NCBI RefSeq assembly: GCF_013375155.1
Contig: NZ_JABXOF010000005.1
Location: forward strand, 1-64,000
Reading direction: 5' to 3'
Source: Serratia ureilytica
GTDB lineage: Bacteria; Pseudomonadota; Gammaproteobacteria; Enterobacterales; Enterobacteriaceae
Length of the DNA stretch: 64,000 nucleotides
The position numbers and the translations under genes are program-made. Numbering within the stretch: position 1 is the stretch's first letter; every line of letters begins with the position of its first letter. Positions 40,517-51,741 of this stretch are shown piece by piece. The notes under the pieces were generated by a model, which made no database searches, was not told where the DNA came from, and saw nothing but the letters and a program-made list of their open reading frames with translations.

Positions 40517-42757
40517 TTAGAAGCGCACCTCCCCGCCGAAGATATAGGTGCGTCCACGGGCAGTGTTGGTCGGCGTCTCATACTGCGACTGAGACGGCAG
40601 CGAGTTCATCTTGTTCAGCGCGTCCGAGTAGTCCTTGTCCATCAGGTTTTGCACGCTGAGCTTCAGCAGCAGATTGCGATTCACCTGATAGGTGCCGTAC
40701 AGATCGATAATGGTCGGAATATGCGGCGCCGGCTCTTTCAGCAACTGCTCATTCTCATCGTAATCAGAGTCCGGCGACAGGCGCACCGATTTGCCGGTAT
40801 ATTTCACCACCCCGCCCAGCGTCAGTTTCTCGTCCAGCAGGCGCACCCCGCTGTCCAGCGTGAAGTAGAACTCCGGCAGCTCGCTGATATCGCCCGCGCC
40901 GAATACGTTGCTGGCCTGGTTGGTCGGCTGGGAGGTATGCTCCTTGCTTAACGACAGCTTGGTGAAGGCGAAACCGGCGTCGTACAGCGCTTCAAGCTCC
41001 ACCCCGCGCATTTTGACCGGTTCGGGGGCGTTGCTGTACATGGTCATGCTGACGTTGACGTCCGCGTCATCCCACTCTTCCTGCGTCGCCTGCGAACGGT
41101 TGCACTTCTGGCGATTTTTACACACCAGGTAGGATTGGCTGGAAATGTAGTTTTTGATCCTGGTTTCAAAATAGACCGCTTTCAGTTGGAAGCTGTCCTG
41201 CTTGAACAACAGATCGTGAGCATTGGCGTTGAACCCGCCCTGCCAGGTCTCCGCTTTTTCGCCCTTGAGGAACGGGTTCATCGACTGGCCGCCGCTGTTG
41301 GCGAAGAACACCTCCTGGATATTCGGCCCGCGCATCGACTTGCTGTAGCTGACGAACGGCTGCAGCCACGGCGTCACCTGCGCCGACAGCATGACCGACG
41401 GGTTGAAGCCGTGTTCGTTACGGCTAATAGTGCCAGCGCCCTGCGGGAAGCACTCTACTCGCTCGTCACAGGCCGGCTTATAGCCGGAGAGGCGATAGGC
41501 GGTGTAGTTCAGATCGAAATTCCCCTGCCAGATGCCGTAGTTGGCCTGCAACCCGCTGTACAGGCTGGAGATATCCTGCTTGCCCGACATTCCCACCGGC
41601 ATGCTTTCCGCCTGATTGTCATCCGTCACCAAGCCAGAGGCCTTTTTCTTATACTCGTTGCGCACCAGCTTGCCGCCGTAGCTGAAAGCGAAATCGACGT
41701 CCTGCAGGCTGAAACGGCTGGTGTTGTTGATATCCAGCGCATCGGAGATGTTTTTCGCCGTGCTGTCGCTGAATCCCGCCATGTTGTCGGACATGAACTG
41801 CTGCTTGCCGCGGCTGGTGCTGGCGGTCAGGTTGAAATCGATCAGCTCCGAGAACGGCGCATAGTGGTATTTAAGGTAGAAATCGTCGCTGTCGATGTGG
41901 CGGCGGGTGATTTTATTCTGGTAGCTGCGCGCCGACAGTTCGATGCTGTTGAAGGCATCCGGCTTGATGTCCACCTTGAACAGCTGGGATTTCGGATTCT
42001 GGCGGTAGGTCTTATCGACGTTGAACATCTCGCTGTCGAAACCGGCGCCGTTTTTGTAGTTGGAGGTGATGGAACTGCCGCTGATCGCCGCCATCGCCCC
42101 CAGGCTGCCGCCGTCGGCAAAGGCGGCGGTTTTGGCGCCCACGGCGATCATGCCGCTGCGGCCGATGCCGTTATTGCCCACCGAGAATTTGGTGCGCACG
42201 CCGAACGGGTTGTCGGAAAATACCACGTCATCCACGCCGATGGTGCGGAAGTTGGCGCTGCCCGCCAAGGCGTTCACCCCAGCGGATCCGGTGGCGTTGC
42301 CGCGCGCCACGTCGACGCCGACGATAAAGTTAGGATCGATCAGCGCCCCGAACTGGCTGGTGGGCAATCCCCCGTGCGCTGCGTCGCTCGGCGAGTTGCC
42401 GTAGTAGTTTTGCGTGATGCCGTCGACCATGGTGTTGACCCGGCCAAAGCCGCTCAGGCCACGGATATTGACGCTGACCGATCCCTGGCCGGGATCGATC
42501 TGGGTATAGGTGCCCGGCATGCTGCGCAGAATGCTGTCCACCGACTCCAGATTCTTGTTTTCATCGCGCGAGCTGAACGCGCCTGGCCTCGCCAACGCGT
42601 CTTTTTCGCTGCTCTTGCCGCTGTCGGCCGCCGAGACGTTGAGCGGGCTGAACGCCACGCTGCCTTTATTATTTTCCGCCTGTTCCTGCGCGGCCGCAGC
42701 CTGCCCGTACAGCGCCAGTCCCGCGCCGATCAGGCTCGCTATCATTTTGATTTTCAT
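40517..42757 (-). CDS. HasR-like TonB-dependent outer-membrane receptor
   Basis: The 746-aa precursor has a signal peptide (about 23 residues, to AAAA|QE), a plug domain (about 45-180; VNIRGLSGFGRVNTMVDG, GALIDPNFIVGVDVARG, NALAGSANFRTIGV) and a beta-barrel ending in Phe (FGGEVRF). The plug closely recalls HasR-type haem/haemophore receptors, but the protein lacks the N-terminal signalling extension of the 899-aa HasR. Two CxxxxC-like pairs (CDERVEC, CKNRQKC) lie in predicted loops. It is the last gene after the tonB-like and oligopeptidase genes. The ligand is unknown; haem or a haemoprotein is the best guess. Confidence 0.85.
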   Translation of the reverse strand: MKIKMIASLIGAGLALYGQAAAAQEQAENNKGSVAFSPLNVSAADSGKSSEKDALARPGAFSSRDENKNLESVDSILRSMPGTYTQIDPGQGSVSVNIRGLSGFGRVNTMVDGITQNYYGNSPSDAAHGGLPTSQFGALIDPNFIVGVDVARGNATGSAGVNALAGSANFRTIGVDDVVFSDNPFGVRTKFSVGNNGIGRSGMIAVGAKTAAFADGGSLGAMAAISGSSITSNYKNGAGFDSEMFNVDKTYRQNPKSQLFKVDIKPDAFNSIELSARSYQNKITRRHIDSDDFYLKYHYAPFSELIDFNLTASTSRGKQQFMSDNMAGFSDSTAKNISDALDINNTSRFSLQDVDFAFSYGGKLVRNEYKKKASGLVTDDNQAESMPVGMSGKQDISSLYSGLQANYGIWQGNFDLNYTAYRLSGYKPACDERVECFPQGAGTISRNEHGFNPSVMLSAQVTPWLQPFVSYSKSMRGPNIQEVFFANSGGQSMNPFLKGEKAETWQGGFNANAHDLLFKQDSFQLKAVYFETRIKNYISSQSYLVCKNRQKCNRSQATQEEWDDADVNVSMTMYSNAPEPVKMRGVELEALYDAGFAFTKLSLSKEHTSQPTNQASNVFGAGDISELPEFYFTLDSGVRLLDEKLTLGGVVKYTGKSVRLSPDSDYDENEQLLKEPAPHIPTIIDLYGTYQVNRNLLLKLSVQNLMDKDYSDALNKMNSLPSQSQYETPTNTARGRTYIFGGEVRF

Positions 42758-42850
42758 ATATCCCCAGAAATAGCCAATAAGGTTTGATGGCCGACAATGC
42801 CCAGCAAAAAGCCCGCCGAAAGCGCGGTAAAAGGTTGTTATTGTTTTATT

Positions 42851-42872
42851 GCGCCGCAGCGTGCTGCGGCGC
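42851..42872. repeat. Perfect intercistronic hairpin between oligopeptidase and receptor
   Basis: GCGCCGCAGC and GCTGCGGCGC are separated by GT. There is no U-tract on either strand. It sits just past the oligopeptidase stop codon and could set the relative expression of the two genes. Confidence 0.6.
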
Positions 42873-42878
42873 TAAAGA

Positions 42879-45005
42879 TTATTTCTGCGCCTGCCGGTCC
42901 GCCGCCAAAATAAAGGCGTACTCCAGCGCGCCGTTTTCCAGCCGCGCCAGGCGACCCGATTTGCCGCCGTGGCCGGCGGTCATGTCGGTGGAGAGCAGCA
43001 GCAACGAATCGCCCTGCTTGAAGCGCCGCAGCTTCGCCACCCATTTGGCCGGTTCCCAATACTGCACCTGCGAGTCGTACAGACCGCTGGTGACCAACAG
43101 GTTCGGGTAACGTTGCTTACGCACGTTGTCGTACGGGCTGTAGGACTTCATCAGCGCATAGGCGGCCGGCTGGTGCGGGTTGCCCCACTCCTCGTATTCC
43201 CCGGTGGTGAGCGGAATGCTGTCGTCCAGCATGGTGGTCACCACGTCGACGAACGGCACCTGCGCCACCACCGCGTTGTACAGCTGCGGCGCCTGATTGA
43301 TCACCGCCCCCATCAGCAAGCCGCCGGCGCTGCCGCCCATGGCGTAGATGCGCCCCGGTTGGCCGTAGCCGTCTTTGATCAGCGCCTGGGTGGCGTCGAT
43401 GAAGTCGTTGAAGCTGTTCGGTTTGTGCGTCAGCTTGCCCTGTTTGTACCAGCTCTGCCCCAGCTCGCCGCCGCCGCGCACGTGGATCAGCGCATAGACG
43501 AAGCCGCGATCCAGCAGGCTGATGCGGTTGGCGCTGAACGCCGGATCCATGCTCATGCCGTAAGCGCCATAGCCATATACCAGCAGCGGGTTATGCCCGT
43601 TTTTGAACAGCGATGTGCGGTACACCAGCGAGACCGGCACCTTCACGCCGTCGCGCGCCGTGACCCAGATGCGCTCGCTGTGATACAAGCTGGGATCGAC
43701 GCCTTTCACCTCCTGCTGTTTCAGCAGGGTGCGCTCGCCCTTGTTCAGGTCCCACTCATAGGTGCGGGTCGGCGTGGTCATCGCCGAATAGCCGTAGCGC
43801 AAGCGATCGCTGTCCGGCTCGGGGTTATAGCCCAGCCAGGCCATGTAGCTGGCATCATCGAACGGGATGGCGCGCTCGGTTTTGCCGTCCCAGCTGATTT
43901 GCCGCAGCTGCACCAGCCCGTTGGCGCGCTCCTGCACCACCAGCCAATCGCGGAACAGGCTGAAGCTTTCCACCTCGTGCTGCGCCTGCGGTGCGATCAG
44001 CGTCTGCCACGGTTTGCCCGCCGCCGCCGTGTGGTACAGGCCAAAGTTCGGATCCTGATGGTTGGAGCGCAGGTAGAACTCGCCCCGGTAGTGATCGAGG
44101 TAATACTCGCGGCCGTTCTGCCGGGCGGCGAACAGCTGCGGCTCGCGCTGCGGCTGGTTGGCGTCGATCAGGCGCACTTCGGAGGTGGTGTTGCCGCTGA
44201 TGGTCAGAATCAGGTAATCGCGCGAGGACGAGCGGCCGAGGCTGAGGTAGAACGCCGGATCGTTTTCCTGGTACACCAGCTTATCTTCCGCGGTCGGCGT
44301 ACCGTACCGATGGCGGTAGACCTGATATGGCAACAGCGTTTGCGGGTGGTTGCGCACGTAGAACAGGGTTTGGTTGTCGTTGGCCCACACCATGTTGCCG
44401 GAGGTGTTTTCCAGCGTTTCCGGCGACCAGCGTTCGCTGTCTATCTCGCGCAGGGAGATGCGGTATTGGCGGCGGCCCTGCAGATCCTCGGCCACTGCCA
44501 GGCGGCGGTTGTCCAGGCTGACGTCCATCGCCCCCAGACGATAATACGCATGGCCGGCCGCGCGCTGATTGGCGTCCAGCAAGGTTTGCCACGGCGCGTC
44601 GGCGGTGAGCGCCTGGCGCTGATACCGCGCGAAATCTTTACCGGCAGCGTAGCTTTCCTGATAGCGATAACCGTTGAGCTGATACGGCACCGAACGATCG
44701 TCAGGGTTCACGCGACCCAGCATCTCCTGATACAGCGTGGCGCGCAGCTTCTGGTACGGCGCCATCATCTGCTCGGTGTAGCGGTTCTCCGCCTTCAGGT
44801 AGTCCAGCACCTTCGGCTCTTTTCGGCTATCGTCGCGCAGCCAGTAGTAATCGTCGGTGCGCGTCTCGCCGTGCGCCGTCAGCGCTTTCGGCGCGCGTTC
44901 CGCCAACGGCGGCTGCGGTTGCGCCAGCGCGACGCCGGCGACGCCTAAAGAAAGCCAGAGCGCGGCCGCGATGCGACGGCGCGGGGTGAATAACAGCGGA
45001 TTCAT
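42879..45005 (-). CDS. Exported oligopeptidase B (S9 prolyl-oligopeptidase family)
   Basis: The 708-aa protein is an S9A oligopeptidase B with an N-terminal beta-propeller (about 40-430) and an alpha/beta-hydrolase domain. The triad is Ser559 (GGSAGG), Asp644 (SGLYDSQV) and His679 (TAGHGGKSG). Cytosolic E. coli PtrB (686 aa) has no leader. This protein starts with a basic n-region and hydrophobic core and has an ALA|QP cleavage site at about residue 28, so it is predicted periplasmic. The family cuts short peptides after Lys/Arg. It lies between a TonB-like gene and a TonB-dependent receptor gene, which suggests it processes imported material. Confidence 0.9.
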   Translation of the reverse strand: MNPLLFTPRRRIAAALWLSLGVAGVALAQPQPPLAERAPKALTAHGETRTDDYYWLRDDSRKEPKVLDYLKAENRYTEQMMAPYQKLRATLYQEMLGRVNPDDRSVPYQLNGYRYQESYAAGKDFARYQRQALTADAPWQTLLDANQRAAGHAYYRLGAMDVSLDNRRLAVAEDLQGRRQYRISLREIDSERWSPETLENTSGNMVWANDNQTLFYVRNHPQTLLPYQVYRHRYGTPTAEDKLVYQENDPAFYLSLGRSSSRDYLILTISGNTTSEVRLIDANQPQREPQLFAARQNGREYYLDHYRGEFYLRSNHQDPNFGLYHTAAAGKPWQTLIAPQAQHEVESFSLFRDWLVVQERANGLVQLRQISWDGKTERAIPFDDASYMAWLGYNPEPDSDRLRYGYSAMTTPTRTYEWDLNKGERTLLKQQEVKGVDPSLYHSERIWVTARDGVKVPVSLVYRTSLFKNGHNPLLVYGYGAYGMSMDPAFSANRISLLDRGFVYALIHVRGGGELGQSWYKQGKLTHKPNSFNDFIDATQALIKDGYGQPGRIYAMGGSAGGLLMGAVINQAPQLYNAVVAQVPFVDVVTTMLDDSIPLTTGEYEEWGNPHQPAAYALMKSYSPYDNVRKQRYPNLLVTSGLYDSQVQYWEPAKWVAKLRRFKQGDSLLLLSTDMTAGHGGKSGRLARLENGALEYAFILAADRQAQK

Positions 45006-45059
45006 AATCCCTCACGAAGTTTGAAGAGGTGCACGACGGCGATGCGGCGCCTGCGAGCA

Positions 45060-45857
45060 TTAACGGCGGGCATTCAGCTCCGCCAGATTGAAATCGATCG
45101 GCATCCTTACCCTGACGGCTCCCTGCTGCAGCATCTCCGGCGGCGGCGGCGGCAACGGCTGGGCGCGCGACACCACCGCCACCGCTTCCCGATCCAGCGA
45201 CGCGGTGCCGGAACGCACCTGCAGCATGACATTCGAGACCCGTCCCTGCGCGTCAACGCTGAAACTGACCTGCGGCATGCCGCTGCGCCGGCGGCTGCGG
45301 GCATCCAAAGGGTAATCCTTGATGCGATTCAGTTTGCCCTTCACCAGGCTCTCCCACGACAGTTTGGCCTGCGCGTTGCTGTTGGCGTCGCTGTTGATCG
45401 GTGCGGCGGTTTGGTGGGAGAGCGTCTGCGCCTGCGGCGCAGCAGCGCTGGACGCGGCGGCGTTGCGCGTCTCTTTGGCCTGCTCCTGCGGTTTCGGCTG
45501 CGCTTTTTGCGGGGGACGGTGTTCGGCGCGCTTCTTCTGCGCCGTCACGATTTTTGCTTTATCGGCACGCGCCAGCTTGGGCAGATCTGGCTGTTGCTGC
45601 TGCTCCGCCGGCTGCGCCGCGGCAGATTCAGCCTGCTGCACGCCCAGCGGCAGCGGCTTACTTTCCGGCGCTTCAATCTGCGCCGCCCAGCTCATCATCA
45701 CCGCCGGCGGCGGCAGCTCGACCGGCTCGAGCGCCGTCTGCGGCCAGTAAAACAGCAACGCTAACGCCGCGTGCGCCGCCAGGGCGAGCAGCAAGCCGCG
45801 CGCCCAGCGCGGCTGCGGCAGCGCAAAGGCCGGAGGGGGATAAGACTGACTTAACAT
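45060..45857 (-). CDS. TonB/HasB-like energy-transducing protein
   Basis: The 265-aa protein has one N-terminal transmembrane helix (about residues 20-40), a Pro/Gln/Lys/Ala-rich periplasmic spacer (about 45-165), and a C-terminal TonB domain. That domain reads NRIKDYPLDARSRRRSGMPQVSFSVDAQGRVSNVMLQ and continues to the conserved proline-rich end. The YP motif is present in KDYPLDA. It is probably a dedicated TonB paralogue for the receptor two genes downstream, as HasB serves HasR. It is the first gene behind a strong Fur box. No exbBD genes are adjacent, so it must share those encoded elsewhere. Confidence 0.88.
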   Translation of the reverse strand: MLSQSYPPPAFALPQPRWARGLLLALAAHAALALLFYWPQTALEPVELPPPAVMMSWAAQIEAPESKPLPLGVQQAESAAAQPAEQQQQPDLPKLARADKAKIVTAQKKRAEHRPPQKAQPKPQEQAKETRNAAASSAAAPQAQTLSHQTAAPINSDANSNAQAKLSWESLVKGKLNRIKDYPLDARSRRRSGMPQVSFSVDAQGRVSNVMLQVRSGTASLDREAVAVVSRAQPLPPPPPEMLQQGAVRVRMPIDFNLAELNARR

Positions 45858-45902
45858 AGGGGCATTAGCTTACTTAATTGCGAATGATTGCAGATCACAT
45901 TT

Positions 45903-45921
45903 ACTAATGATAATCATTTGC
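45903..45921 (-). promoter_or_regulatory. Fur box upstream of the tonB-like operon
   Basis: ACTAATGATAATCATTTGC matches the 19-bp Fur consensus at 15 positions. It is 46 nt upstream of the tonB-like start and implies iron repression of the three-gene operon. Confidence 0.8.
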
Positions 45922-45959
45922 AACTATAATTAACACCCCTTTTCACTGCCTTAACGTAT

Positions 45960-46802
45960 TCATTTCACTGATGGTGTAATCCACAGGTAGTCCGCCGTGT
46001 GCGCGTCAACCTGTACGCCCGGCTCCGCCAGCATCAGCACCGTCGGCGCCGCCGCCGGTTGCAGATCCCGCACGTGCAGCGGCACGCCCACCGATTTGGC
46101 GGCGTGATAACCGCCGGCGATCAATAGCGCGGGCGTCGGCGCCGCCAGCAGGCGCTCCGCCATGCGCCTATCGCGCTGCTGCTGGATCGCCAGCATCGCA
46201 TGCAGCTGCGCGGCCTCAATCTGGCCGCCGTGCGAAGTGCGGATAGTCTCTTCCAGCGCCTTGCGCACCGCCGGCTGCGACGAGAGCTGCCCCGCCGGGA
46301 ACTGCGGCTGCTGATAGAACGCCGCGATCTCGCTGCGATCCAGGTTGGCCGACCACAGCGGGTAAGGCGCGCGCATCGCCGCCATCGTCACCCCGCCATA
46401 CAGCGCCCATTTCCAGCCCGGCTGCCAGGCGATCAGCTCCGCCACGCGGCCATCACGCACCGTGGGATCGCTCTGCAGCCACTGCTTCACCTTGTCGACC
46501 TGCGCCTGCTGGTTCGGGTTGATCATCTCCATCAGCACGCTACCCTGCGGCCGCAATTGCGGCAGCTGCTGCACCAGCCATTGCTCAATCTGATGGTGGT
46601 AAGGATTGTCATGCTTTTCCCCGACGATCACCCGCGGCTGCTGCGCCAACCGCGTCAACAGCTGCTCGGGCGTCAGGGTCGCGCCGCTGTGCAGATCGGT
46701 GATATTCCCCAGGCTCGCGACGTCGCTGGCCGGCGTCTTCACCGGCGTTTGGCTGCAGGCGCCGAGCGCCAACGCCGCCAATAAAATCAGATATCTCATC
46801 AT
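45960..46802 (-). CDS. ChaN-like haem-binding lipoprotein
   Basis: The 280-aa lipoprotein has signal MMRYLILLAALALGAC with the lipobox Cys at residue 16, followed by a ChaN/PhuW domain (VIVGEKHDNPYHH, SVLMEMINPNQQ, LLIAGGYHAAKSVGVPLH). ChaN of Campylobacter is an iron-regulated lipoprotein that binds haem as a cofacial dimer, and PhuW is encoded within a haem-uptake locus. It has its own Fur box and precedes the tonB-like operon on the same strand. This supports a haem-related role for the whole locus. Confidence 0.88.
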   Translation of the reverse strand: MMRYLILLAALALGACSQTPVKTPASDVASLGNITDLHSGATLTPEQLLTRLAQQPRVIVGEKHDNPYHHQIEQWLVQQLPQLRPQGSVLMEMINPNQQAQVDKVKQWLQSDPTVRDGRVAELIAWQPGWKWALYGGVTMAAMRAPYPLWSANLDRSEIAAFYQQPQFPAGQLSSQPAVRKALEETIRTSHGGQIEAAQLHAMLAIQQQRDRRMAERLLAAPTPALLIAGGYHAAKSVGVPLHVRDLQPAAAPTVLMLAEPGVQVDAHTADYLWITPSVK

Positions 46803-46834
46803 GTTGCCCCATTAGCGAAAATGGCGACATTATA

Positions 46835-46853
46835 GATAATAATTATCATTTGC
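46835..46853 (-). promoter_or_regulatory. Fur box upstream of chaN-like gene
   Basis: GATAATAATTATCATTTGC matches the Fur consensus at 15 of 19 positions, including the complete GATAAT first hexamer. It is 33 nt from the start codon. Confidence 0.82.
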
Positions 46854-46952
46854 ATATAGATCTGGCCTGACGATTTTTTTACGCGGCGATCGCCGGTGAC
46901 GCATTGCGTTGAAACGGCATTGCGGGTATAACCAATAGCCATTCAGATATTT

Positions 46953-46968
46953 AGACGTCTATACGGAT
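46953..46968 (+). promoter_or_regulatory. MetJ operator (two met boxes) upstream of mmuP
   Basis: AGACGTCT (46953-46960) is a perfect met box. The adjoining ATACGGAT matches the met box at 5 of 8 positions, giving the tandem arrangement MetJ needs. It is 9 nt from the mmuP ATG. Confidence 0.8.
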
Positions 46969-46976
46969 AGATTATT

Positions 46977-48386
46977 ATGCACTCATCGGCGCCCGCCGCA
47001 GGGCAGTTCAAACGCAGCATGAAGGCCCGGCATCTGGTGATGCTGTCGCTGGGCGGCGTGATCGGCACCGGGCTGTTTTTCAATACCGGCTACATCATCT
47101 CCACCACCGGGGCGCTCGGCACGCTGCTGGCCTACCTGATCGGCGCGCTGGTGGTGTATCTGGTGATGCTGTGCCTGGGCGAGCTGTCGGTGGCGATGCC
47201 GGAAACCGGCGCCTTTCACGTCTATGCTTCGCGCTATCTGGGGCCGGCCACCGGCTATGCCGTCGCCTGGCTGTATTGGCTCACCTGGACGGTGGCGCTG
47301 GGCTCCAGCCTGACCGCGGCCGGATTCTGCATGCAGTACTGGTTCCCGCAGTCGCCGGTGTGGCTGTGGTGCCTGATCTTCTGCGCGGCCATTTTCCTGC
47401 TCAACGTCGTGACCACCCGTTTTTTCGCCGAAAGCGAATTCTGGTTTTCGCTGATCAAAGTGGTGACCATTCTGGCGTTTATCATTCTGGGCGGCGCCGC
47501 CATGTTCGGCCTGCTGCCGATGAAAGACGGCACGCCGGCGCCTTTCCTGCATAACCTGACCGCTTCCGGCTGGCTGCCGCACGGCACGCTGCCGATCCTG
47601 ATGACCATGGTGGCGGTGAACTTCGCCTTCTCCGGCACGGAGCTGATCGGCATCGCCGCTGGTGAAACCGAGAACCCGGAAAAAGTCGTGCCGCTGGCGA
47701 TCCGCACCACGGTGATCCGCCTGATGCTGTTCTTTATCGGCACGGTCTTCGTGCTGGCGGCGTTGATCCCGATGGATCAGGCGGGGATCGTCAAAAGCCC
47801 GTTCGTGCTGGTGTTTGAACGCATCGGTGTGCCTTACGCCGCCGATATTTTCAACTTCGTGATCCTGACCGCCATCCTGTCGGCGGCCAACTCCGGCCTG
47901 TACGCTTCGGGGCGCATGCTGTGGTCGCTGGCCCACCAGCGCACCCTGCCGGCCTACTTTGCGCGCGTTAATGCGCGCGGCATTCCGATCAACGCCCTGA
48001 CCTTCAGCATGCTCGGCGGCGTGCTGGCGCTGCTGACCAGCGTGATCGCGCCGGACACGGTGTTTGTCGCCCTGTCGGCAATCTCCGGTTTTGCGGTAGT
48101 GGCGGTGTGGCTGAGCATCTGCGCCGCCCACTATGCTTTCCGCCGCGCCTATCTGCACAGCGGCCAGCCGATAAGCGGCCTGAAATACCGTGCGCCCGGC
48201 TATCCATTGACGCCGATCCTCGGCTTTGCGCTGTGCCTGCTGGCCTGCATCGGGCTGGCGTTCGATCCGGAGCAGCGCATTGCGCTCTACTGCGGCCTGC
48301 CGTTCGTCGCCTTGTGCTACCTCACCTATTTCCTGACCCGGCGCGCCGGGCAAAAAACCGCTTTGGGAGAACAACATGTCGGTTAA
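46977..48386 (+). CDS. mmuP: S-methylmethionine permease
   Basis: The 469-aa APC-family amino-acid permease has about twelve helices (E. coli MmuP 467 aa). Landmarks are [14 protein letters not shown] in helix 1, [30 protein letters not shown], and [19 protein letters not shown] (near residue 220). It imports S-methylmethionine for homocysteine methylation by MmuM. The gene overlaps mmuM by 11 nt and sits behind a MetJ operator, tying the operon to methionine starvation. Confidence 0.93.
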   Translation: MHSSAPAAGQFKRSMKARHLVMLSLGGVIGTGLFFNTGYIISTTGALGTLLAYLIGALVVYLVMLCLGELSVAMPETGAFHVYASRYLGPATGYAVAWLYWLTWTVALGSSLTAAGFCMQYWFPQSPVWLWCLIFCAAIFLLNVVTTRFFAESEFWFSLIKVVTILAFIILGGAAMFGLLPMKDGTPAPFLHNLTASGWLPHGTLPILMTMVAVNFAFSGTELIGIAAGETENPEKVVPLAIRTTVIRLMLFFIGTVFVLAALIPMDQAGIVKSPFVLVFERIGVPYAADIFNFVILTAILSAANSGLYASGRMLWSLAHQRTLPAYFARVNARGIPINALTFSMLGGVLALLTSVIAPDTVFVALSAISGFAVVAVWLSICAAHYAFRRAYLHSGQPISGLKYRAPGYPLTPILGFALCLLACIGLAFDPEQRIALYCGLPFVALCYLTYFLTRRAGQKTALGEQHVG

Positions 48387-49314
48387 TAACCCCGTCGCCC
48401 GCCTGCTGGCCGAACACCCCACGCTGATCCTGGACGGTGCGCTGGCTACCGAACTGGAAGCGCGCGGCTGCGATCTGACCGATCCGCTGTGGTCGGCCAA
48501 GGTGCTGATTGAAAATCCCGAGCTTATCTATCAGGTACACCTCGATTATTTCAACGCCGGCGCCCAGTGCGCTATCACCGCCAGCTATCAGGCCACGCCG
48601 CAGGGCTTCTTGCGCCGCGGCCTGGATCAGGCTCAGTCGCTGGCGCTGATCGCCAAAAGCGTGCAGCTGGCGCAGCGCGCACGCCGCGATTATCTGACCG
48701 CGCACCCGCAGGCGGCGCCGCTGTTGATCGCCGGTTCGGTGGGCCCGTACGGCGCCTATCTGGCCGACGGCTCGGAATACCGCGGCGACTACCGGCTGGC
48801 GCAGGATGACTTCATTGCCTTCCACCGCCCGCGCCTCGCAGCCCTGGCCGCCGCCGGCGTCGATCTGCTGGCCTGCGAAACGCTGCCGTCGTTTGCTGAA
48901 CTGCAGGCGCTGCTGACGCTGCTGCAGGAGTTCCCGACGCTCGGCGCCTGGTTCGCCTTCACCCTGCGCGACAGCCAACACCTCAGCGACGGCACGCCGC
49001 TGACGGAGGTCCTGTCCGCGCTGCGCGGTAACCCGCAGGTGCTGGCCATCGGCATCAACTGCATCGCGCTGGACAAGGTCGCCCCGGCGCTGCGTCAGCT
49101 GAGCGCGCTGGCCGACAAACCGCTGCTGGTCTACCCCAACTCCGGCGAGCACTACGATGCGGTGAGCAAAACCTGGCGCGCCTGCGGCGGCGAGCACGGC
49201 AGCCTGGCCGATCAGGCGACGGCGTGGCGCGCGCTCGGCGCACAATTGATCGGCGGCTGTTGCCGCACTACGCCGCAGGATATTCGCGCCATCGTCGCGC
49301 GCTGCAAGGCATAA
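48376..49314 (+). CDS. mmuM: Homocysteine S-methyltransferase
   Basis: MmuM transfers methyl from S-methylmethionine to homocysteine, giving two methionines. The 312-aa zinc enzyme has [16 protein letters not shown] at the N-terminus, zinc-ligand Cys in GINCIAL (near residue 228) and the GGCCRTTP motif near 295. GGGAGAACAAC precedes ATG 48376, inside the end of mmuP. The stop overlaps the maeB terminator. Confidence 0.95.
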   Translation: MSVNNPVARLLAEHPTLILDGALATELEARGCDLTDPLWSAKVLIENPELIYQVHLDYFNAGAQCAITASYQATPQGFLRRGLDQAQSLALIAKSVQLAQRARRDYLTAHPQAAPLLIAGSVGPYGAYLADGSEYRGDYRLAQDDFIAFHRPRLAALAAAGVDLLACETLPSFAELQALLTLLQEFPTLGAWFAFTLRDSQHLSDGTPLTEVLSALRGNPQVLAIGINCIALDKVAPALRQLSALADKPLLVYPNSGEHYDAVSKTWRACGGEHGSLADQATAWRALGAQLIGGCCRTTPQDIRAIVARCKA

Positions 49315-49345
49315 AAAAGCCCCCGGCGCCAACGGCACAGGGGGC
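49313..49345 (-). terminator. maeB terminator
   Basis: GCCCCC (49319-49324) and GGGGGC (49340-49345). The minus-strand product ends in six U residues. The terminator touches the mmuM stop codon. Confidence 0.85.
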
Positions 49346-49362
49346 CAGTCATTAACCCGGGC

Positions 49363-51642
<2,280 letters not shown>

Positions 51643-51688
51643 TATGGATTCCTTTGTTTTTTGCTTTTATGTTGAGGTAAGGCTTTGA

Positions 51689-51741
51689 GGCTGCGCCCTG
51701 CCGTGGGCCATGGCGCCCAGGTACAATGACAGGGCACAGCC
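51689..51741 (-). promoter_or_regulatory. Long hairpin in the maeB leader
   Basis: GGCTGCGCCCTG (51689-51700) pairs with CAGGGCACAGCC (51730-51741), with one non-Watson-Crick position; the loop contains a further GGGC/GCCC pairing. It begins about 47 nt upstream of the maeB start, with no U-tract. Confidence 0.55.

Noticed and set aside
41135-42787. 550-residue reading frame opposite the TonB-dependent receptor
   Set aside because: Antisense shadow; the receptor has signal peptide, plug and terminal Phe, and the opposing frame has no recognisable domain.
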